A DNA stretch of 64,000 nt from Kitasatospora kifunensis. Its GTDB lineage: Bacteria; Actinomycetota; Actinomycetes; Streptomycetales; Streptomycetaceae. The stretch is from contig NZ_JACHJV010000001.1 in the NCBI RefSeq assembly GCF_014203855.1, positions 7,564,001 to 7,628,000 of the forward strand, written 5' to 3'. Under the pieces are notes generated by a model. It was not told where the DNA came from, did no database searches, and saw only the letters and a list, made by a program, of their open reading frames with translations. A program made the position numbers and the translations under genes. Below are positions 52,901-61,858 of this stretch, piece by piece. Each line of letters begins with the position of its first letter. Position 1 is the first letter of the stretch.

Positions 52901-55900
52901 AGCGGTTCGGTGCGGGTGGCTTCGAGTACGGGCCGGTGTTCCAAGGCCTCCAGGCCGCCTGGCGGTTGGGCACGGAGGTGTTCGCCGAGGTTGCCCTGCC
53001 GGAGACCGCTGACGGCGGTGCGTTCGGTCTGCACCCGGCGTTGTTCGATGCGGCGCTGCACGCTTCGGCGTTCTTCGCGGCCGACGAGCCGGGGCAGGGT
53101 GGCGGCGTCCCCTTCTCGTGGAGCGGGGTGTCGCTGCACGCGGCGGGGGCCTCGGCGGTGCGGGTGCGCCTGTCGCGGTCCGGCGAGGGCGCGGTGTCGC
53201 TGGCGATCGCGGACACCACGGGTGCGCCGGTGGCCTCGGTCGAGTCGCTGCTGGTGCGGCCGGTCACGGCCGAGCAGGTGAGCGGGGCGGGTGCCGTGGT
53301 GCGGGATTCGCTCTTCCGGGTTGACTGGGTTCCGGTCAAGGCCTCGGCCGACGAGTCCGCTTCCTGGGTGGAGGTCGGGGAGCTGGGCGAGGTGTCGGCG
53401 GAGGTCCCGGGTGTGGTCGTCGTGCGGGTTGGCGGCACAGGCGCGGTGCCGCCGCAGGTGCACGCGGTGACGGCACAGGTGCTGGACCTGGTGCGGGAGT
53501 GGTTGGCGGATGAGCGGTTCGCCTTCTCGCGGCTGGTGTTCGTGACCCGTGGCGCGGTCTCTGGCACCGACTTGGCGGGTGCGTCGGTATGGGGTCTGGT
53601 GCGGTCGGCGCTGTCGGAGAACCCGGGCCGGTTCGGTCTGGTGGATCTCGAAGACGCCGAGGCCTCCGAGGGTGAGCTGGCGTTGGCGCTGGGGCTGGCT
53701 GAGCCGCAGGTGCTGGTGCGGGGTGGTGAGCTGCTCGCCGCGCGGTTGGCGCGGGTGGTGGCTGCGTCGGAACTGCCTGCTGAGCCCGTGTGGTCGGCCG
53801 AGGGCACGGTGTTGATCACCGGTGGTACGGGTGGTCTGGGCCGGGTGGTGGCACGGCACTTGGTGGTCGAGCACGGGGTGCGGAGCCTGCTGTTGGTGAG
53901 CCGTCGCGGTGCAGCGGCGGAGGGTGTGGCGGAGCTGGTCGCGGAGCTGGCCGACCTGGGTGCGACCGCCGTGGTCGAGGCCTGCGATGTGGCGGAGCGG
54001 GACGCCGTCCGGGAGCTGATGGAACGTCACCCCGTGCGGGCGGTGGTGCACACGGCGGGCGTGCTGGACGACGGTGTGGTCTCGACGCTGACGCCGGAGC
54101 GGTTGGCTGCGGTGCTGCGGCCGAAGGTGGACGCGGCCTGGCACCTGCACGAGGCGACGGCCGGTCTCGACCTCGATGCCTTCGTGCTCTTCTCCTCGGT
54201 GGCAGGAACCTTCGGGAACGCTGGCCAGGCCAACTACGCGGCGGCCAACGCCTTCCTGGACGCGCTCGCCCGGCACCGCCAGGCGCAGGGCCTGCCGGGC
54301 CTGTCGCTGGCGTGGGGTCCGTGGACCCACACGGGTGGTGGCATGACCGGTGAGCTGACCGAGGCCGATATCGAGCGGATGACGCGGGCGGGCGTACCGC
54401 CGATCGCGCCAACGCAGGGCCTGGCGCTCTTCGATGCGGCCTTGGCGGGCACGGAGCCCAGCGTGCTGCCGGTCCGCCTGGACCTGGCCGCGCTGCGGGC
54501 CCACGGGGAGGTGCCGGCGCTGCTGCGCGGCCTGATCCGCACACCGGCTCGCCGCACGGCCGCGGTTGGCGCGGCAGCGGCCGACCTCACCCAGCGGCTG
54601 GCCGGGCTGGGCTCGGCGGAGCGCCACGATGCGCTGCTGGACCTGGTGCGTGCCCAGATCGCGCTGGTGCTCGGTCACGCGGGATCCGAACTGATCGACC
54701 CGACACGGGCGTTCCAGGATCTCGGGTTCGATTCGCTGACGGCGGTGGAGTTGCGGAACCGCTTGGGCAGGGTGTGCGGGTTGCGGTTGCCGGCGACGGT
54801 GGTGTTCGACTATCCGTCGGCGGATGCGCTGGTGGGCTTCCTGCTGGACGGACTGTTCGGCGCTGCCACCGCCGAGGCGCCTGCCTTGGCAGCCGCGCCG
54901 GTGGCGGATGATCCGATCGTGATCGTGGGGATGGCGTGCCGCTATCCGGGCGGGGTCAGCTCGCCGGAGGAGCTGTGGCGGCTGCTCGCGGACGGCACGG
55001 ACGCGATCTCCGGATTCCCGACGGACCGCGGCTGGGACGTGGAGTCGCTCTACGACCCGGACCCGGAGCACCTGGGCACGTCCTACACCCGATCGGGCGG
55101 TTTCCTGCACCAGGCTGGGGAGTTCGACCCGGCGTTCTTCGGGATGAGTCCTCGTGAGGCGCTGGCGACGGATGCGCAGCAGCGGTTGCTGTTGGAGACG
55201 ACATGGGAGGCGTTCGAGCGGGCCGGGATCGACCCGGTGACGTTGCGGGGGAGTCAGACCGGTGTCTTCGCGGGTGTGATGTACAACGACTACGCGAACC
55301 TGTTGGGTGGGCGTGAGTTCGAGGGTTATCAGGGCAGTGGCAGTGCGGGGAGTGTGGCTTCGGGTCGGGTGTCGTACACGCTGGGCTTGGAGGGTCCGGC
55401 GGTGACGGTGGACACGGCGTGCTCGTCCTCGCTGGTGGCGATGCATCTGGCGGGTCAGGCGTTGCGTTCGGGTGAGTGCTCGTTGGCGGTGGCCGGTGGC
55501 GTGACGGTGATGTCGACGCCGAGCACCTTCGTCGAGTTCTCCCGCCAGCGCGGTCTCTCACCGGATGGACGCTGCAAGGCATTTGCCGACTCGGCGGATG
55601 GGGTGGGGTGGTCCGAGGGTGTGGGCATGGTGGTGCTGGAGCGGCTGTCGGATGCTCGACGCAATGGTCACCGGGTGTTGGCGGTGGTGCGTGGCAGTGC
55701 GGTGAACCAGGATGGTGCGTCGAATGGTCTGACGGCGCCGAACGGCCCGTCGCAGCAGCGGGTGATTCGGCAGGCGTTGGCCAGTGGTGGGCTTTCCGCG
55801 TCTGATGTGGATGTGGTGGAGGCGCACGGCACGGGAACGACGCTCGGTGACCCGATCGAGGCGCAGGCGCTGCTGGCGACCTATGGTCAGGATCGGGGTG

Positions 55901-58900
55901 CGGATCGGCCGTTGTGGTTGGGTTCGTTGAAGTCGAACATCGGTCACACGCAGGCGGCTGCGGGTGTGGCTGGTGTGATCAAGATGGTGATGGCGATGCG
56001 GCATGGTGTGCTGCCGCAGACGCTGCATGTGGATGCGCCGTCCTCGCATGTGGACTGGAGCGAGGGCGCGGTCGAGTTGCTGACCTCGCGCACGGTCTGG
56101 CCGGAGGGGGAGGGCCCGCGTCGGGCGGGCGTGTCGTCCTTCGGGATCAGCGGCACCAACGCCCACGTCATCCTGGAGCAGGGCGAGCTGACCCCTGAGT
56201 GTGTCGACGATCCGTCGGTTGAGCCGACCGTGGTGCCGTTGGTGCTGTCGGGCAAGACGGAGGCGGCTCTGCGGGCGCAGGCCGTCCGCCTTCTGACGCA
56301 CCTTCAGGAGCACGCCGACCTGGCTGCCCTGGACACGGGCCTGTCCCTGGTCACGCAGCGCTCGGTGTTCACTCACCGTGCGGTGCTGGTGGCAGCAGAC
56401 CGGGACGAGGCGCTGCGCGGACTCGCCGAGCTCGCCGCCGGCGAGATGGCCGAGGGCCCCACGCGCAGTGGTAGGTCCGCCTTCCTCTTCTCGGGGCAGG
56501 GTTCGCAGCGCCTGGGGATGGGGCGTGAACTGTATGACCGCTTCCCGGTGTTCGCGGCGGCGTTCGACGCGGTCTGCGCGGGGTTGGACGAGCACCTGGA
56601 GCGGCCGATCCGCAGCGTGCTCTGGGGCGCGGACGCGGACCTGCTCAACCAGACGGTGCACGCCCAGGCGGGGCTGTTCGCGATCGAGGTGGCGCTGTTC
56701 CGGCTGCTCGAATCGTTCGGTGTGCGGCCTGAGTTCGTGGCCGGGCACTCGATCGGCGAGGTGGCTGCTGCGCATGTCGCCGGTGTCTTCTCGCTGGCGG
56801 ATGCGTGCGCCCTGGTGGCGGCACGTGGACGGTTGATGCAGGCGCTGCCCGCTGGCGGCGCGATGCTCGCCGTGCAGGCCACCGAGGACGAGGTCCTTCC
56901 CCTGCTCGACGACCGTGTCTCCATCGCGGCCGTGAACGGCCCGACCTCCCTGGTGGTTTCCGGCGCCGAGGAGGCGGTGGCGGCGATCCGTGCCCACTTC
57001 GATGGCGAGGGTCGCAAGGTCACTCTGCTGCGGGTGTCGCACGCGTTCCACTCCCCGCTGATGGACCCGATGCTCGAAGACTTCCGCCAGGTCCTCGTCG
57101 GCCTCTCCCTCCACACTCCGACCATCCCGGTCGTCTCCAACCTGACCGGTGAACTCGCCGCACCCGAGCAGCTCTGCTCCCCGGAGTACTGGGTGCGGCA
57201 CGTGCGTGAGGCGGTGCGCTTCGCCGACGGCATCGCGTGCCTGTCGGCCCAGGGCGTGACCCGCTTCCTGGAGCTCGGCCCGGACGGCGTCCTCACCGCG
57301 CTCGCCGCCGAGTCCGCTGCTGAGGGGGCGCTGCTGGTCCCCGTCCTGCGCAAGGACCGGTCCGAGGAGTCCACCGCCGTCCAAGCGCTGGCCCGCCTGC
57401 ACGTCCACGGCGCCAAGGTCGACTGGACTGCGATCTTCGCCGGGACCGGTGCCCGCACCGTCGACCTGCCGACCTACGCCTTCCAGCACCAGCGCTTCTG
57501 GCCGACGGGCTCGGCGCTGCGGGCCGGTGACGTGCGCTTCGCCGGCCTCGAACCGGCCGCTCACCCCCTGCTCACGGGAGCCGTCGAACTGCCGGGCTCC
57601 GATGGCTTCCTGCTGACCGGTCGGCTGTCCGTTCAGTCGCACCCGTGGCTGGCGGACCACGTGGTGCTGGGTTCGGTCCTGGTGCCGGGTACGGCGCTGC
57701 TCGAACTCGCGATCCGCGCCGGGAACGAGGTGGGCTGCGAGGTGGTCGAGGAGTTGACGCTCGCCGCGCCGCTGGTGCTGCCCGCGCAGGGCAGCGTCGG
57801 ACTTCAGGTGGCCGTCGGTGCCCCGGACGCGTCGGGCCGGCGCGCACTGAGCGTGCACTCCAAGCCCGGCACCGATCGGTCCGGCACGGGCGCCGAGGCC
57901 GGCTGGATCCTGCACGCCAGCGGTGTGCTGAACGCCGAGGCGGCCGAACCGGTGGTGTTCGACTCCTCGGTCTGGCCTCCGGCCGACGCCGAGCCCGTCT
58001 CGGTCGAGGGCGCCTACGAGCGGTTCGTGGACGCGGGCTTCGAGTACGGGCCGGTGTTCCAGGGGCTGCAGGCCGTCTGGCGGCGCGGCGAGGAGCTGTT
58101 CGCCGAGCTCGCGCTCCCGGCCGACGTCGACGGTGGCGCGTTCGGCCTGCACCCGGCGCTGTTCGATGCCGCGCTGCACGCCTCGGCGTTCTTCACGACG
58201 GAGGAGCAGGGCCAGAGCGGCGGGGTGCCGTTCTCGTGGACCGGGGTGTCGCTGCACGCGGTCGGCGCCTCGGCGCTGCGGGTGCGGCTGACCCGATCGC
58301 CCGAGGGCGCGCTCAGCCTGGCCATCGCCGACCCGGCGGGTGCGCCGGTGGCCTCGGTCGAGTCGCTGGTGGTGCGCCCGATCGCGGCCGAGCAGCTGGG
58401 GGCGGTCGGCTCGCTCGGTCGGGACTCGCTCTTCGAGGTCGGCTGGGTCCCGGTCCAGGCCTCGACCGAGGACTCGGTCTCGTACACGGAGATCGCGAAC
58501 CTCACCGAGCTGTCGGCGCCAGAGGTGGGGGCAGTGGCAGCGGCTCCAGCCATGGTGGTCGTGCGCGTCGCCGGCACCGGCGAGCTGCCGCAGCAGCTCC
58601 ACGCGGTGACGGCACGGATCCTGGGACTCACGCAGTCCTGGTTGGCCGACGAGCGGTTCGCCGACTCCCGCCTCGTCTTCGTGACCCGAGGTGCCGCCTG
58701 CGGCGCCGATCTCGCGGGGGCCTCGGTCTGGGGCCTGCTGCGTTCGGCGCAGTCGGAGAACCCGGACCGCTTCGGCCTGGTGGACCTCGAAACCGTCGCC
58801 GACGAGGCGATGCTGCCGCAGGCGCTCGCCCTCGCGCTGGAGGAACCGCAGCTGCTGATCCGGGACGGTGAGGTGCTGGCGGCGCGGTTGGCGCGGGTGT

Positions 58901-60264
58901 CGGTGTCGGAGCCGGTGTCGGAGTTGCCCGGCGAGTCGGTCCGGCCGGTCTGGCCGATGGACGGCACGGTCCTGATCACCGGTGGTACCGGTGGCCTGGG
59001 CCGGGTGGTGGCGCGCCACCTGGTCGCCGAGCACGGGGTGCGCAGCCTGCTGCTGGTCAGCCGTCGCGGCGCCGCGGCGGACGGCGCGGCCGAACTGGTC
59101 GCCGAGCTGGCGGCCTTGGGAGCCGAGACGGTGGTCGAGGCCTGCGATGTCGCGGACCGCGAAGCCGTGACGGACCTGATCGACCGTCACCCCGTACGCG
59201 CGGTCGTGCACACGGCCGGCGTGCTGGACGACGGCGTCCTGACCACCCTGACGCCCGAGCGCCTGGCCGCCGTCTGCCGCCCCAAGGCGGACGCGGCCTG
59301 GCACCTGCACGAGGCGACCAAGGGCCTCGACCTCGACGCCTTCGTCCTCTTCTCCTCGGCGGCGGGCACCCTCGGCAACGCGGGGCAGGCCAACTACGCG
59401 GCGGCCAACGCCTTCCTGGACGCGCTGACCCGCCACCGCCACGCTCTCGGCCTGCCGGGCGTCTCGCTCGCCTGGGGACCCTGGGCCCGCACCGCCGGCA
59501 TGACCGGCGAGCTCAGCGACTCGGACATCGAGCGGCTGACCCGGGCCGGGATGCCGCCGCTGACCCCGGAGCAGGGGTTGGCGTTGCTGGACGCGGCGGT
59601 GGCGGGTGCGCGGCCCAGCGTGCTGCCGGTCCGCCTGGACCTGGCCGCCCTGCGAGCCCGCGGCGAGGTGCCGGCCCTGCTGCGCGGCCTGATCCGCACG
59701 CCCGCCCGGCGCGCGGCGGCCGTGGGCGCGGGCGACCTCGTCCAGCGCCTCTCGGCGCTGCCGCAGGTCGAACGGCGGGAGGCGCTGCTGGAAGCGGTGT
59801 GCGGCCAGGTGGCCGCGGTGCTCGGCCACGGCGGTGCGGCGGAGGTGGATCCCGACCGGGCCTTCAAGGACCTCGGCTTCGACTCGCTGACCGCGATCGA
59901 GCTGCGGAACCGGTTGAACCAGGCAACGGGGCTGCGCCTGCCGGCCACCCTGGTCTTCGACTACCCGACGCCCGGTGAGCTGGTGGACCAGCTGTACACC
60001 CAGCTCGAACTCGCCCCCGCCGAGCAGTCGGGCCCTGCGGCACTGCTGGCCGAACTGGCCAAGCTGGAGCGCTCGTTCGCCGAGGTGGAGGTCGACGCTG
60101 AGGTGTTCGAGCAGGTCGCGGGGCGCCTGGAGGTCCTGAAGGCGAAGTGGGGCGCGCTGCGCGGCGACGCCACCGCGGCTCCCGAGGGCGGCGCGTTCGA
60201 CTTCGACACCGCCTCCGACGAGGAGGTCTTCGACCTCTTCGACAACGAGTTGGGCCTCTCCTGA
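28876..60264 (+). CDS. Giant type I PKS, six malonyl DH-KR modules (polyene synthase)
   Basis: A 10462-aa polyketide synthase with an N-terminal docking coil, six complete modules and a C-terminal docking domain. Every module is KS-AT-DH-KR-ACP, every AT has GHSIG/HAFH (malonyl-CoA), and every DH keeps its HxxxGxxxxP and HPALxD motifs. It should therefore install six consecutive conjugated double bonds. Size and module number resemble the NysC and AmphC proteins of polyene macrolide pathways. There is no ER and no TE. Between modules 7 and 8 lies an unusual 97-residue insert that looks like a fused C-terminal plus N-terminal docking pair. Modules share near-identical DNA tracts over 1 kb long, and codon usage switches between C-ending and G/T-ending styles in blocks. 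The start codon follows the previous PKS stop by 63 bp, with only a weak CGAGG ribosome binding site. Confidence 0.96.
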   Translation: MASSSEDKLRDYLKKVTADLRRTRQRLESVEARQHEPIAIIGMACRYPGGVGSPEELWQLVADGADAIGDLPSDRGWAVETLYDPIPGTPGKSYVRHGGFLDTVADFDAELFGIAPREALAMDPQQRLLLEAAWEAVERARINPSTLRGSETGVFVGGADTDYGSLARQSEETEGHLLTGGAVSVLSGRIAYTLGLEGPAVTVDTACSSALVALHLAVRALRAGECSLALAGGVAVMPTTRLFTEFSRQRGLAPDGRCKPFAEAADGTSWAEGVGLLLVERLSDARRNGHQVLAVVRGTAVNQDGASSRLTAPNGPSQQRVIAAALADAQLTADQVDAIEAHGTGTTLGDPIEAQALLATYGQDRPADRPLLLGGIKSNIGHAQAAAGVAGVIKMVMAMRHGVLPQTLHVDAPSSHVDWSAGAVELLTERTDWPATGRPRRAGVSAFGISGTNAHVLLEQAEALEPVEADEPVLSPGVVPGVVPLALSGKTQGALRAQAERLAAQLREHTDLASLDLGLSLVSQRSTFAHRAVLLAADRGTALASLTALAAGEAGAAGVVEGSARGGRSAFLFSGQGSQRLGMGRELHGRFPVFAEAFDAVCAGLDGHLERPLREVVWGADEELLNQTAYAQAGLFAVEMALFRLLESWGVRADFVAGHSIGEVAAAHVAGVFSLADACALVAARGRLMQALPAGGAMVAVQATEAEVLPLLGEFVSIAAVNGPSSVVVSGAEEAVAAVRAHFEAAGRKTSRLRVSHAFHSPLMDPMLDEFRAKLAELSFDVPSVPVISNLTGAVADEERLCSAQYWVEHVRHAVRFADGVRTLHAQGVTRFVELGPDGVLSAMAAESLPSGSPGSAGLPGLPGLPGLPGSPADEVLVTPTLRRNQGEEATVLGAAAQLHVAGQTVAWPALFAGTGARQLDLPTYPFQHQRFWPNVAASTGDVSAAGLVAADHPLLSASVELSDGEGLLFTSRLSVQSHPWLADHVVLGSVLLPGTAFLELAIRAGDEVGCTLVEELTLAAPLVLPEQGGVQLQLRVGAADETGRRSVSVRSRAEGAEDLPWAQHASGVLAARQEQAAEIGRATEAERAAEIGPGTAWPPAGAEPVDLADLYDRMSEGGFDYGPHFQGLRTAWRRGEEVFAEVSLPEVAQAAATAFGLHPALLDAALHVTAFNGLRHGVVPFSWSGVSLHAAGASSVRVRATRTGEESLSLVVADTEGNPVASVAELALRAVSAAQVGGSQSAAGRDSLFRVDWVAVRGAEPLSWVEVGELTEVSAEVPDAVVVRVGADGGEVPQQVHAVTARVLGLVREWLADERFASSRLVFVTRGAVCGSDLAGASVWGLVRSALSENPGRFGLVDLEDAEASDSEVASALGLAEPQVLVRGGEVLAARLARVAAASELPAAPVWSAEGTVLITGGTGGLGQVVARHLVVEHGVRSLLLVSRRGLAAEGAEQLAAELTELGASVTIEACDVADRAAIADLIDRHPVRSVVHTAGVLDDGVVSALTPERLSAVLRPKVDAAWHLHEATAGLDLDAFVLFSSVSGIFGGPGQANYAAGNAFLDALARHRQAQGLPGVSLAWGPWTQAGGMIATLSEVDLQRIARTGMPELSPAEGAALFDAALAVPEALVLPVRFDFAALQAQGEVPALLRGLVRTRTRRAMAAAASPAAAGLTQRLSGLSEVERREVLLDLVRGQIALVLGHAGAAEVDPGRAFQDLGFDSLTAVELRNRLGKVCGLRLPATVVFDYPSADALVGFLLDGLFGAAAVASTEASVSAPVADDPIVIVGMACRYPGGVSSPEELWRLVSEGVDAVGGFPADRGWDVESLYNADRAVAGTSYTRSGGFLYDAGEFDPEFFGMSPREALATDAQQRLLLETTWEAFERAGIDPVTLRGSQTGVFAGVMYTDYRDLLTGEQFEGFRGNGSAPSIASGRVSYSFGFEGPAVTIDTACSSSLVAMHWAAQALRSGECSLAVAGGVTVMSTPSTFVEFSRQRGLSPDGRCKAFADSADGVGWSEGVGMVVLERLSDARRNGHRILAVVRGSAVNQDGASNGLTAPNGPSQQRVIRQALASGGLSASEVDVVEAHGTGTTLGDPIEAQALLATYGQDRGADRPLWLGSLKSNIGHTQAAAGVAGVIKMVMAMRHGVLPRTLHVDAPSSHVDWSEGAVELLTSRTVWPEGEGPRRAGVSSFGISGTNAHVVLEQFEASPAISDDLSVTPSVVPLTLSGKTDGALRAQAARLLAYLEQSAEIDLPAVGHSLAARSTFAHRAVVAAGDLEEALRGLAALAAGETVEGSARGGRSAFLFSGQGSQRLGMGRELHGRFPVFAAAFDAVCAGLDGHLERPLREVVWGADEEVLNRTVYAQAGLFAVEVALFRLLESWGVRADFVAGHSIGEVAAAHVAGVFSLADACALVAARGRLMQALSAGGAMLAVQATEDEVLPLLDGRVSIAAVNGPSSLVVSGAEEAVAAIRAHFDGEGRKATLLRVSHAFHSPLMDPMLEEFRTVVTGLALRAPRLPVVSNLTGALATAEQLSSPEYWVRHVREAVRFADGIGCLSALDVTRFLELGPDGVLSALAAESAGEEALLVPVLRKDRPEESAAVDAVARLHVHGAKVDWPALFAGTGAGRVELPTYAFQHQRFWPVGSALRVGDVRFAGLESAAHPLLGASVELAGTEGFLFTGRLSVQSHPWLADHVVLGSVLVPGTALLELAVRAGDEVGCELVEELTLAAPLVLPEAGGVRVQVWVGELDSSARRAVTVHSRPDGAGEQAWTLHASGVLSAEAVEPLAFDASVWPPVGAEPMSVEGIYDRLSEGGFEYGPVFQGLRAAWQLGTDVVAEVALPQDVDGTAFGLHPALFDASLHALGLAGGDAGGVPFSWSGVSLHAAGASAVRVRLSRSGEGAVSLAIADTTGAPVASVHSLAVRPITAEQLGANDPLARDSLFELDWVAVRGAQSLSWVEVGELAEVSAEVPGVVVVRVGADGGVLESVHAVTARVLDLVREWLADERFASSQLVFVTRGAVCGSDLAGASVWGLVRSAQLENPGRFGLVDLEDADGSEASEDEAALASALGLAEPQVLVRGGEVLAARLARVVAASELPAEPVWSAEGTVLITGGTGGLGRVVARHLVVEHGVRSLLLVSRRGAAAEGVAELVAELADLGATAVVEACDVAERDAVRELIVRHPVRAVVHTAGVLDDGVVSTLTPERLAAVLRPKVDAAWHLHEATAGLDLDAFVLFSSVAGTFGSAGQANYAAGNAFLDALARHRQAQGLPGVSLAWGPWAQTAGMTGELTEADLERIARLGMPMLSPEQGLAQFDVALSGGRPALLPVRLDLAALRAQGEVPALLRGLIRTPARRTAAVGAAAVDLTRRLSGLSEVERREVLLDLVRGQIALVLGHAGAAEVDPGRAFQDLGFDSLTAVELRNRLGKVCGLRLPATVVFDYPSADALVGFLLDGLFGAAAVAQVSVSAPVADDPIVIVGMACRYPGGVSSPEELWRLVSEGVDAVGAFPADRGWDVESLYSADRDESGTSYTRSGGFLYEAAEFDPDFFGMSPREALTTDAQQRLLLEATWEAFERAGIDPVTLRGSQTGVFAGVMYNDYASLLGGREFEGYQGSGSAGSVASGRVSYTLGLEGPAVTVDTACSSSLVAMHLAGQALRSGECSLAVAGGVTVMSTPNTFIEFSRQGGLSADGRCRSFADAADGVGWSEGVGMVVLERLSDARRHGHRVLAVVRGSAVNQDGASNGLTAPNGPSQQRVIRQALASGGLSASDVDVVEAHGTGTTLGDPIEAQALLATYGQDRVADRPLWLGSLKSNIGHTQAAAGVAGVIKMVMAMRHGVLPRTLHVDAPSSHVDWSKGAVELLTSRTVWPEGEEPRRAGVSSFGISGTNAHVVLEQGEPAPECVDDPSVEPTVVPLVLSGKTEAALRAQAVRLLTHLQEHADLAALDAGLSLVTQRSVFTYRAVLVAADHEEALRALAAGERDAGVIEGLATAGKSAFLFSGQGSQRLGMGRELYDRFPVFAAAFDAVCAGLDEHLERPIRSVVWGAEEELLNQTVHAQAGLFAIEVALFRLLESFGVRADFVAGHSIGEVAAAHVAGVFSLADACALVAARGRLMQALPAGGAMLAVQATEDEVLPLLNDRVSIAAVNGPSSLVVSGAEEAAAAVRAHFDGEGRKATLLRVSHAFHSPLMDPMLEEFRTVVAGLSPQAPRLPVVSNLTGELAAPEQLCSPEYWVRHVREAVRFADGIACLSAQGVTRFLELGPDGVLSALAAESAGKQAVFIPVLRKGKPEEFTAVQGLARLHVHGAKVDWTVLFAGTGARTVDLPTYAFQRQRYWPTGSVQRAGDVRFAGLGTAEHPLLGAAVALAGEGDDGVLLTGRLSLSTHPWLADHVVQGAVLLPGTGLLELAIRAGDEVGCELVEELTLAAPLVLPAQGGVQVQVRVGSPEESGRRVLGVYSRPDGSAGQDHAPWVEHASGVLAPGTSEPLSFDASVWPPTGAEPVSVDGAYQAFAAVGFGYGPVFQGLRAVWRRGDEVFAEAELPERAQGEAGRFGLHPALLDSALHAGILAGDSEDTVVPFLWSGVSLHAVGASAVRVRLTTLGEGRLSLAVADSTGAPVLSVASMVGRPVSAEQLGAAAGVSSGPLYGVDWSVVPSGDGTGLSWVAWEELAESGPVPDVVVLDCGVPVESLSVPLAVRAVAHRVLAVVQSWLVDERFAGSRLVVVTRGAVATCVGVGVDVVQAPVWGLVRSAQAENPGRFVLVDTDGDAVDSVLLSAVAVGEPECAVRSGAVWVPRLVRLAPADASQSVVFDPAGSVLITGGTGGLGAVVARHLVAESGVRHLVLTSRSGLSAPGAPELVAELAELGAEARVVACDVSDRGALAGLLAGIGRPLTAVVHAAGVGDNALVGALTPERMDAVLAPKADAAWYLHELTRDLDLAAFVLFSSAGGLVLTAGQGNYAAANVFLDGLAAQRRAEGLVATSMAFSLWDAGAGMSQFLGEVDRKRLATQGVPVLAHDAGLALFAAGLRSERANLVPIRVDAAALRARTDEVPALLRGLAPRARRAAAAATPTSTLAQRLAGQTAGERHRTVLGIVRAQVAAVLGHASAEAIEPQRAFQELGFDSLAATELRNQLNTLTGLRLPATLAFDYPNAQAVAKQIITLLNDHGDGAPDAMSPTRRTGVERPSHDEPIAIVGMACRYPGVTTPEELWQLLVDGRDTVADLPTNRGWNIEDLYDPEVGKEGKSYTRRGSFLYDAAEFDPAFFGISPREALYMDPQQRLLLEASWEALERAGIDPASLKGSRTGVYAGVMYHDYALNANPSGTSGGSVVSGRVSYTLGLEGPAVTVDTACSSSLVALHLAAQALRSGECELALAGGATVMSTPGMFIEFSRQRGLSADGRCKAFAGAADGVGWSEGVGVLLVERLSDARRNGHQVLAVIRGSAVNQDGASNGFAAPNGPSQQRVIRQALAAAGLSPAEVDAVEAHGTGTTLGDPIEAQALLATYGQDRPADRPLLLGSVKSNLGHAQAAAGVAGVIKMVLAMRHGVLPRTLHVDQPSPHVDWSEGAVELLTESVDWPVTDRPRRASVSAFGISGTNAHVVLEQPAATPSMADEPSTSHGVLPWLLSAATPAALRAQAERLRSFLLSDPTLSPLATATALATTRAALESRAVVIGTGRDELLAGLGALAQGDSAPGVFTASARGGDLTAFLFSGQGSQRLGMGRELYDRFPVFAAAFDAVCAGLDEHLERPIREALWGADADLLNQTVHAQAGLFAIEVALFRLLESWSVSPDFVAGHSIGEVAAAHVAGVFSLADACALVAARGRLMQALPAGGAMLAVQATEDEVLPLLNDRVSIAAVNGPSSLVVSGAEEAVAAIRAHFDGEGRKVTLLRVSHAFHSPLMDPMIDDFRQVVAGLSLHTPTIPVVSNLTGELAAPEQLCSPEYWVRHVREAVRFADGIACLSAQGVTRFLELGPDGVLTALAADSAAGAVFAPVLRKDRSEESTVVESVARLHLHGAKVDWTAIFAGVDARQVELPTYAFQRQHYWLDATSGSSDLSSAGLGSAAHPLLGAAVELVNADGYLFTGRLSLTTHSWLADHAVLGSVLLPGTGLLELALRAGTEVGCATVEELTLAAPLLLPEQGGVQVQVWVGESDGSGRRELAVHSRPDDGQGEEWVRHASGFLTPGATEPLSFDASVWPPTGAASVSMDGAYEGFAAAGFGYGPAFQGLRAVWQRGEELFAEVELPADVDGAAFGVHPALLDAVMHAAILTSSGELAIPFLWSGVSLHAVGASVVRVRLTRLGDGGLSLAVADSTGAPVLSVGSMVGRPVSAEQLGAAAGVSSGPLYGVDWSVVPSGDGAGLSWVAWEELAESGPVPDVVVLDCGVPVESLSVPLAVRAVAHRVLAVVQSWLVDERFAGSRLVVVTRGAVATCEGVGVDVVQAPVWGLVRSAQAENPGRFVLVDTDAGVDDGLLSAVAVGEPECAVRSGAVWVPRLVRLAPVDVSESVVFDPAGSVLITGGTGGLGAVVARHLVAEFGVRHLVLTSRSGLSASGAPELVAELAELGAEARVVACDVSDREALAGLLAGVGRPLTAVVHAAGVGDNALVGALTPERMDAVLAPKADAAWYLHELTRELDLAAFVLFSSAGGLVLTAGQGNYAAANVFLDGLAAQRRAEGLVATSMAFSLWEVGAGLGEFLRDVDRKRMATQGVPPLTHDAGLALFAAGLRSERANLVPIRVDTAALRARTDEIPALLRGLAPAVRRAATAAVASTVTLAERLAGLTAAERHRTVLHLVRTEVAAVLGHASAEAVEPDRAFQELGFDSLAATELRNHLNTLTGLRLPATLAFDYPNAQTVTDHVTAELWPAGTVGSGESAVTGEDELREALRSIPTSRLRDAGLMDSLLELAEINPLDIADVNATQEEDVSTTQEGDTGDALSAARKDAAQLRAQNRKLTASRHEPIAIVGMACRYPGGVVTPEDLWRLVSSGGDAISTFPNDRGWDLSALRDPNAERPDTYYTREGGFLHEAAEFDPGFFGISPREALAMDPQQRLTLELSWEALERAGIDPTSLRGTRTGVFAGVMYHDYPGSDGNGSVVPGRVSYKLGLEGPAVSVDTACSSSLVALHLAVQALRQGECSLALTGGVTVMATPGVFVEFGRQGGLASDGRCKSFASAADGTGFAEGAGFLVVERLSDAQRNGHQVLAVIRGSAVNQDGASNGLTAPNGPSQRRVIRQALANARLAADQIDVVEAHGTGTTLGDPIEAQALLATYGQGRAAEQPLWLGSVKSNIGHTQAAAGVAGVIKMVMAMRNGVLPSTLHVDEPSHQVDWTTGAVRLLTETREWAATGHPRRAGVSSFGISGTNAHVLVEEAPAPAPAAPGESEPTVTATATATVHPAPVVPWLLSAATPDALRAQAERLLSLVSGEPEPRPLDIAFSLATTRAALEHRAAVVAADRDELRSGLGALARGERPTGVAAAGLQAFLFSGQGSQRLGMGRELYDRYPVFAAAFDAVCAGLDEHLDQPIREALWGADADLLNQTVHAQAGLFALEVALFRLLESWSVSPDFVAGHSIGEVAAAHVAGVFSLADACALVAARGRLMQALPAGGAMLAVQATEGEVLPLLNERLSIAAVNGPNSLVVSGAEEAVAAIRTHFDGEGRKVTLLRVSHAFHSPLMDPMLEDFRQVVASLAPQAPRLPVVSNLTGTLATAEQLCSPEYWVRHVREAVRFADGIGCLSAQGVTRFLELGPDGVLSALAAESAGEQAVFIPVLRKGRAEESAEESAVVDALAGLHVSGVQVDWASFYAETDARTVELPTYAFQHQRFWPAVMAFAGGAESVGMTPAQHPLLTGAVELAGSAGFLLTGRLSVQSHAWLADHVVLGSVLVPGTALLELAVRAGDEVGCELVEELTLAAPLVLPEVGGVRVQVWVGELDDSGRRAVTVHSRPDGADEQAWTLHASGVLSAEAVEPLAFDASVWPPVGAEPMSVDGVYERFGAGGFEYGPVFQGLQAAWRLGTEVFAEVALPETADGGAFGLHPALFDAALHASAFFAADEPGQGGGVPFSWSGVSLHAAGASAVRVRLSRSGEGAVSLAIADTTGAPVASVESLLVRPVTAEQVSGAGAVVRDSLFRVDWVPVKASADESASWVEVGELGEVSAEVPGVVVVRVGGTGAVPPQVHAVTAQVLDLVREWLADERFAFSRLVFVTRGAVSGTDLAGASVWGLVRSALSENPGRFGLVDLEDAEASEGELALALGLAEPQVLVRGGELLAARLARVVAASELPAEPVWSAEGTVLITGGTGGLGRVVARHLVVEHGVRSLLLVSRRGAAAEGVAELVAELADLGATAVVEACDVAERDAVRELMERHPVRAVVHTAGVLDDGVVSTLTPERLAAVLRPKVDAAWHLHEATAGLDLDAFVLFSSVAGTFGNAGQANYAAANAFLDALARHRQAQGLPGLSLAWGPWTHTGGGMTGELTEADIERMTRAGVPPIAPTQGLALFDAALAGTEPSVLPVRLDLAALRAHGEVPALLRGLIRTPARRTAAVGAAAADLTQRLAGLGSAERHDALLDLVRAQIALVLGHAGSELIDPTRAFQDLGFDSLTAVELRNRLGRVCGLRLPATVVFDYPSADALVGFLLDGLFGAATAEAPALAAAPVADDPIVIVGMACRYPGGVSSPEELWRLLADGTDAISGFPTDRGWDVESLYDPDPEHLGTSYTRSGGFLHQAGEFDPAFFGMSPREALATDAQQRLLLETTWEAFERAGIDPVTLRGSQTGVFAGVMYNDYANLLGGREFEGYQGSGSAGSVASGRVSYTLGLEGPAVTVDTACSSSLVAMHLAGQALRSGECSLAVAGGVTVMSTPSTFVEFSRQRGLSPDGRCKAFADSADGVGWSEGVGMVVLERLSDARRNGHRVLAVVRGSAVNQDGASNGLTAPNGPSQQRVIRQALASGGLSASDVDVVEAHGTGTTLGDPIEAQALLATYGQDRGADRPLWLGSLKSNIGHTQAAAGVAGVIKMVMAMRHGVLPQTLHVDAPSSHVDWSEGAVELLTSRTVWPEGEGPRRAGVSSFGISGTNAHVILEQGELTPECVDDPSVEPTVVPLVLSGKTEAALRAQAVRLLTHLQEHADLAALDTGLSLVTQRSVFTHRAVLVAADRDEALRGLAELAAGEMAEGPTRSGRSAFLFSGQGSQRLGMGRELYDRFPVFAAAFDAVCAGLDEHLERPIRSVLWGADADLLNQTVHAQAGLFAIEVALFRLLESFGVRPEFVAGHSIGEVAAAHVAGVFSLADACALVAARGRLMQALPAGGAMLAVQATEDEVLPLLDDRVSIAAVNGPTSLVVSGAEEAVAAIRAHFDGEGRKVTLLRVSHAFHSPLMDPMLEDFRQVLVGLSLHTPTIPVVSNLTGELAAPEQLCSPEYWVRHVREAVRFADGIACLSAQGVTRFLELGPDGVLTALAAESAAEGALLVPVLRKDRSEESTAVQALARLHVHGAKVDWTAIFAGTGARTVDLPTYAFQHQRFWPTGSALRAGDVRFAGLEPAAHPLLTGAVELPGSDGFLLTGRLSVQSHPWLADHVVLGSVLVPGTALLELAIRAGNEVGCEVVEELTLAAPLVLPAQGSVGLQVAVGAPDASGRRALSVHSKPGTDRSGTGAEAGWILHASGVLNAEAAEPVVFDSSVWPPADAEPVSVEGAYERFVDAGFEYGPVFQGLQAVWRRGEELFAELALPADVDGGAFGLHPALFDAALHASAFFTTEEQGQSGGVPFSWTGVSLHAVGASALRVRLTRSPEGALSLAIADPAGAPVASVESLVVRPIAAEQLGAVGSLGRDSLFEVGWVPVQASTEDSVSYTEIANLTELSAPEVGAVAAAPAMVVVRVAGTGELPQQLHAVTARILGLTQSWLADERFADSRLVFVTRGAACGADLAGASVWGLLRSAQSENPDRFGLVDLETVADEAMLPQALALALEEPQLLIRDGEVLAARLARVSVSEPVSELPGESVRPVWPMDGTVLITGGTGGLGRVVARHLVAEHGVRSLLLVSRRGAAADGAAELVAELAALGAETVVEACDVADREAVTDLIDRHPVRAVVHTAGVLDDGVLTTLTPERLAAVCRPKADAAWHLHEATKGLDLDAFVLFSSAAGTLGNAGQANYAAANAFLDALTRHRHALGLPGVSLAWGPWARTAGMTGELSDSDIERLTRAGMPPLTPEQGLALLDAAVAGARPSVLPVRLDLAALRARGEVPALLRGLIRTPARRAAAVGAGDLVQRLSALPQVERREALLEAVCGQVAAVLGHGGAAEVDPDRAFKDLGFDSLTAIELRNRLNQATGLRLPATLVFDYPTPGELVDQLYTQLELAPAEQSGPAALLAELAKLERSFAEVEVDAEVFEQVAGRLEVLKAKWGALRGDATAAPEGGAFDFDTASDEEVFDLFDNELGLS
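28981..34170 (+). other. PKS module 4: KS-AT(malonyl)-DH-KR-ACP
   Basis: The KS (28981-30255) has Cys codon 29494 in TACSSAL (Ser-Ala after the Cys-Ser, unlike CSSS in the others). The AT (30580-31440) has GHSIG (Ser codon 30853) and HAFH (31144-31155). The DH (31732-32570) has His codon 31828 and Asp codon 32365. The KR (33106-33640) is B-type with LDD at 33370 and Tyr codon 33541. The ACP Ser is at codon 34042. Predicted result: the first double bond of the polyene, next to the methyl branch from module 3. Confidence 0.92.
31447..31491 (+). repeat. Five 9-bp in-frame repeats after AT4
   Basis: GGCCTGCCT/GGCCTGCCC units, four clear copies and a fifth degenerate one, encode (Gly-Leu-Pro)n near the C-terminal end of the AT4 region. 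Confidence 0.75.
35511..35530. repeat. CTGAC-N5-GTCAG palindrome in the KS-AT linker of module 5
   Basis: CATTTCTGAC GATCT GTCAG has the same left arm as the module 1 element at 13371 and sits in the same KS-AT linker. The right arm is shortened. The homologous linkers of modules 6 and 9 have a decayed form around GACGATCCGTC. Confidence 0.75.
36928..37305 (+). repeat. DH tract shared by modules 5 and 8 (copy 1)
   Basis: About 380 bp covering the DH N-terminal half differ from 52516-52893 by only scattered substitutions, mostly synonymous. The downstream KR tracts of the two modules (about 37765-38615 and 53356-54206) are likewise very similar. Confidence 0.8.
39590..40803 (+). repeat. 1.2-kb KS tract shared by modules 6 and 9 (copy 1)
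   Basis: Bases 39590-40803 align without gaps to 55188-56401 (constant offset 15598) with few substitutions, covering most of the KS and the KS-AT linker. Long stretches are letter-for-letter the same, including third codon positions. This indicates recent duplication or gene conversion. Confidence 0.85.
42636..43868 (+). repeat. 1.2-kb DH end/KR tract shared by modules 6 and 7 (copy 1)
   Basis: This tract is nearly the same as 47751-48980, with one 3-bp length difference near 43190. Similarity stops abruptly just after the KR catalytic region, at the shared ATGGCCTTCAGCCTCTGGGA, which marks a conversion boundary. Confidence 0.85.
45740..45754. repeat. TGAC-N5-GTCA palindrome in the KS-AT linker of module 7
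   Basis: TGAC GAACC GTCA (45741-45753), coding for ADEPST, is a weaker member of the palindrome family at the same linker position as the elements in modules 1 and 5. Confidence 0.6.
47751..48980 (+). repeat. 1.2-kb DH end/KR tract shared by modules 6 and 7 (copy 2)
   Basis: Second copy of the tract at 42636-43868. Both have unusually many GTG, TTG and GGT codons compared with flanking C-ending codons, so they read as blocks of foreign-looking style within the gene. Confidence 0.85.
49506..49797 (+). other. Internal docking-domain pair fused between modules 7 and 8
   Basis: Residues about 6878-6974 lie between ACP7 and KS8. The first part ([20 protein letters not shown] then MDSLLELA, from codon 49558) resembles the C-terminal tails of separate PKS proteins. 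An Asp/Glu/Thr-rich stretch follows, with a short repeat of [14 protein letters not shown]. The last part ([20 protein letters not shown], from codon 49723) resembles the N-terminal coil that precedes a first KS. Other intermodule linkers here are only some 15-40 residues. The simplest reading is a fusion of two ancestral PKS genes that kept both docking segments. Confidence 0.75.
49798..54870 (+). other. PKS module 8: KS-AT(malonyl)-DH-KR-ACP
   Basis: The KS (49798-51030) has Cys codon 50272 and a slightly divergent sequence ([28 protein letters not shown]). The AT (51367-52210) has GHSIG (Ser codon 51637) and HAFH (51928-51939). The DH (52459-53280) has His codon 52555 (SHAWLADH, with Ala for the usual Pro) and Asp codon 53047. 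The KR (53803-54340) is B-type with LDD at 54064 and Tyr codon 54235. The ACP Ser is at codon 54733. Its KS follows a docking-like coil, as expected for the first module of a protein. Predicted result: one double bond. Confidence 0.92.
52516..52893 (+). repeat. DH tract shared by modules 5 and 8 (copy 2)
   Basis: Counterpart of 36928-37305 at a constant offset of 15588, with long letter-for-letter runs across third codon positions. Confidence 0.8.
54913..60010 (+). other. PKS module 9: KS-AT(malonyl)-DH-KR-ACP
   Basis: The KS (54913-56180) has Cys codon 55420 and the TDAQQR variant. The AT (56476-57320) has GHSIG (Ser codon 56749) and HAFH (57040-57051). The DH (57562-58390) has His codon 57658 and Asp codon 58165. 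The KR (58963-59500) is B-type with LDD at 59224 and Tyr codon 59395. The ACP Ser is at codon 59884. Predicted result: the sixth double bond, conjugated to the thioester. The chain must then move to another protein, because no TE follows. Confidence 0.92.
55188..56401 (+). repeat. 1.2-kb KS tract shared by modules 6 and 9 (copy 2)
   Basis: Second copy of the tract at 39590-40803. The portion 55530-55680 instead matches module 5 (34832-34982) letter for letter, so module 9 KS is itself a mosaic of module 5-like and module 6-like sequence. Confidence 0.8.
60016..60261 (+). other. C-terminal docking domain of the 10462-aa PKS
   Basis: Helical segment [20 protein letters not shown] and onward, then an acidic tail ending [15 protein letters not shown]. 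It is the same class as the tail of the 5613-aa PKS. The partner protein carrying module 10 is not in the window. Confidence 0.82.
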
Positions 60265-60445
60265 GGGTCAGTCAGATCACCTCCCGTGTACAACGTAGGC
60301 CGGGACGATGTCGGCATCTTTGTGGCTTCTGCCAGTACGACGGCCCACCGGGGGCGCGGCAGACTGCCCGTCAGAGGCTGCGGCGCGTCCCGGCGGCGGT
60401 GGGGCGAGGCCACGGAGATGACGAAGCACAGGGGAGGACAACACG
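60265..60445. other. 181-bp intergenic region between PKS and methyltransferase
   Basis: No gene and no strong hairpin terminator were seen. The only clear element is a strong ribosome binding site GGGGAGG at 60431-60437. The methyltransferase could therefore be read through from the PKS or have its own promoter here. Confidence 0.5.
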
Positions 60446-61186
60446 GTGAGCGTGCAGCAGTACGACGAGATCGGTGAGGCGTTCGAGGGCTTCAAGTCCC
60501 TGCCGCTGGCGCGGTACGCAGAGGTGCCCGGCTTCCTGGCCATGGTCGGGGACGTGCGCGGCAAGGCGGTCCTCGACCTGGCCTCCGGCACCGGCTTCTA
60601 CAGCAGGGAGTTCAAGCGGCGCGGCGCCGCGGAAGTGCTCGGGGTCGACATCTCCAGTGTCATGGTCGCCGCGGCACAGGCGTTGGAGGAGCATGATCCG
60701 CTGGGTGTGCGCTACGAGGTGGGCGATGTGTCCGAACTGCGGCCCCTCGAGCGGCGCTTCGACGTCGCCACGGGGGTCCAGTTGCTCAACTACGCGCAGG
60801 ACGTCGCCGCCATGGAGCGGATGTGCCGCAACGTGCACCGGAGCCTTGCGCCCGGCGCCGAGTTCTTCGTGCTCGCCCAGAACCCCGACTACCGCTTCGA
60901 CGGGCCGCCGCTGGACAAGTACGGCTTTCGCTGCGAAGCGACCGGCGAGGAGATCGAGACCGGACCGCGAGTGCGGATCACGGCGCTGCTCGACCCGCCG
61001 ATCTCCTTCGTCGGCGCCTGCCCGCGCCGCGAGGTCTACGAAGGCTCTCTGCGGGCAGCCGGATTCAGCGAGGTGACCTGGGTCCCCCTGGGGGTGTCCG
61101 AGGCCGGCCTGCGCGCGTTCGGCGCGGACTTCTGGGCGGACTGCCTCGCCAACCCGCCGCTGGAGATGCTGCGTTGCCGCGCCTGA
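60446..61186 (+). CDS. Class I SAM-dependent methyltransferase
   Basis: A 246-aa protein with the Rossmann-like SAM-binding motif I (VLDLASGTGFYS, residues about 42-53), the acidic VDIS after beta-2 (about residue 68), and a VGDVSEL/RFDVATGVQLLNY region corresponding to motifs II-III. The C-terminal half (PPISFVGACPRREVYEGSL) is substrate-side and not diagnostic. GTG 60446 is chosen because a GGGGAGG ribosome binding site sits 8 nt upstream. It is transcribed in the same direction as the PKS genes, 181 bp after them, so it is a candidate O-, N- or C-methylating tailoring enzyme. Its involvement is inferred from position only. Confidence 0.8.
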   Translation: MSVQQYDEIGEAFEGFKSLPLARYAEVPGFLAMVGDVRGKAVLDLASGTGFYSREFKRRGAAEVLGVDISSVMVAAAQALEEHDPLGVRYEVGDVSELRPLERRFDVATGVQLLNYAQDVAAMERMCRNVHRSLAPGAEFFVLAQNPDYRFDGPPLDKYGFRCEATGEEIETGPRVRITALLDPPISFVGACPRREVYEGSLRAAGFSEVTWVPLGVSEAGLRAFGADFWADCLANPPLEMLRCRA

Positions 61187-61237
61187 CGACCGACCGGAGG
61201 TCTGTCCAGCGCCCTGATGCCTCCGGGCAGTTGGAGT

Positions 61238-61804
61238 TCAGGCCTGCCACTCGTGGGCGAGCGTCGCGTAGATGTACTCACTGCCCCAGCGGTCTCCGTC
61301 GAGGTCGTTGTCGACCAGATGCGCCTCGCGGCGCATGCCGAGACGTTCGCACACGCGCACCGATGCGGTGTTGAGGACGTCGAGCCGGGCGAAGAGCCGG
61401 TGGACTCCCAACTGGGCGAAGGCCAGCGAGGCCAGGGCGCGCGCCGCTTCGGTGGCGTAGCCCTGTCCGGCGTACCGCGGGTGGAAGATCCAGCCGATCT
61501 CGGCCTGCCGGGCGCGCGCGGTCGCGAGGGTGAGGACCACCTCACCGACGACTCCGGGCTGCTCCGCCCGGCACACGGCCAGCAGGAGCGCGTCGCCATC
61601 GCTCTGCCAGGCGGTCCCGCCGGCTCGCGCGGCGATGGACTCGGCACAGCCCGCACGGGTGAGCGGCGGGCGATAGAGGTAGCGGGCGACCTCCGGCAGG
61701 CACTGGTACGAGTGCCGGTCATCAACGTCACCCGAGGTGAACAGTCGCAGGACCAGCCGCTCGGTGGCGATGGCTGCCGGGACGTACGGCGAGACGGCGG
61801 TCAT
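61238..61804 (-). CDS. GNAT-family N-acetyltransferase (RimJ/RimL-like)
   Basis: A 188-aa acetyltransferase. ATERLVLRLFTSGD at the start, the GWIFHPRYAGQGYATEAARA acetyl-CoA loop and the RLFARLDVLNTASVRVCERL then GMRREAH distal motif are hallmarks of RimJ/RimL-type GNAT proteins. Related enzymes acetylate ribosomal-protein N-termini, metabolites or drugs; the substrate here is unknown. ATG 61804 is supported by a GGGGGA ribosome binding site. It is leftward and probably follows the TetR gene (55 bp away). No evident link to the polyketide. Confidence 0.85.
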   Translation of the reverse strand: MTAVSPYVPAAIATERLVLRLFTSGDVDDRHSYQCLPEVARYLYRPPLTRAGCAESIAARAGGTAWQSDGDALLLAVCRAEQPGVVGEVVLTLATARARQAEIGWIFHPRYAGQGYATEAARALASLAFAQLGVHRLFARLDVLNTASVRVCERLGMRREAHLVDNDLDGDRWGSEYIYATLAHEWQA

Positions 61805-61858
61805 CGAATCTCCCCCATGTCCGGTCGCTGACCTGCCCGGACAGACTAGTCGGTCCTC

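Noticed and set aside
39000-57000. CRISPR array or transposon as the cause of the long repeats
   Set aside because: The repeats are in-frame PKS domains of 0.3-1.2 kb without spacer structure, terminal inverted repeats or a transposase.
60265-60445. Small ORFs between the PKS and the methyltransferase
   Set aside because: Short frames here have no ribosome binding site or recognisable sequence and overlap the methyltransferase leader.
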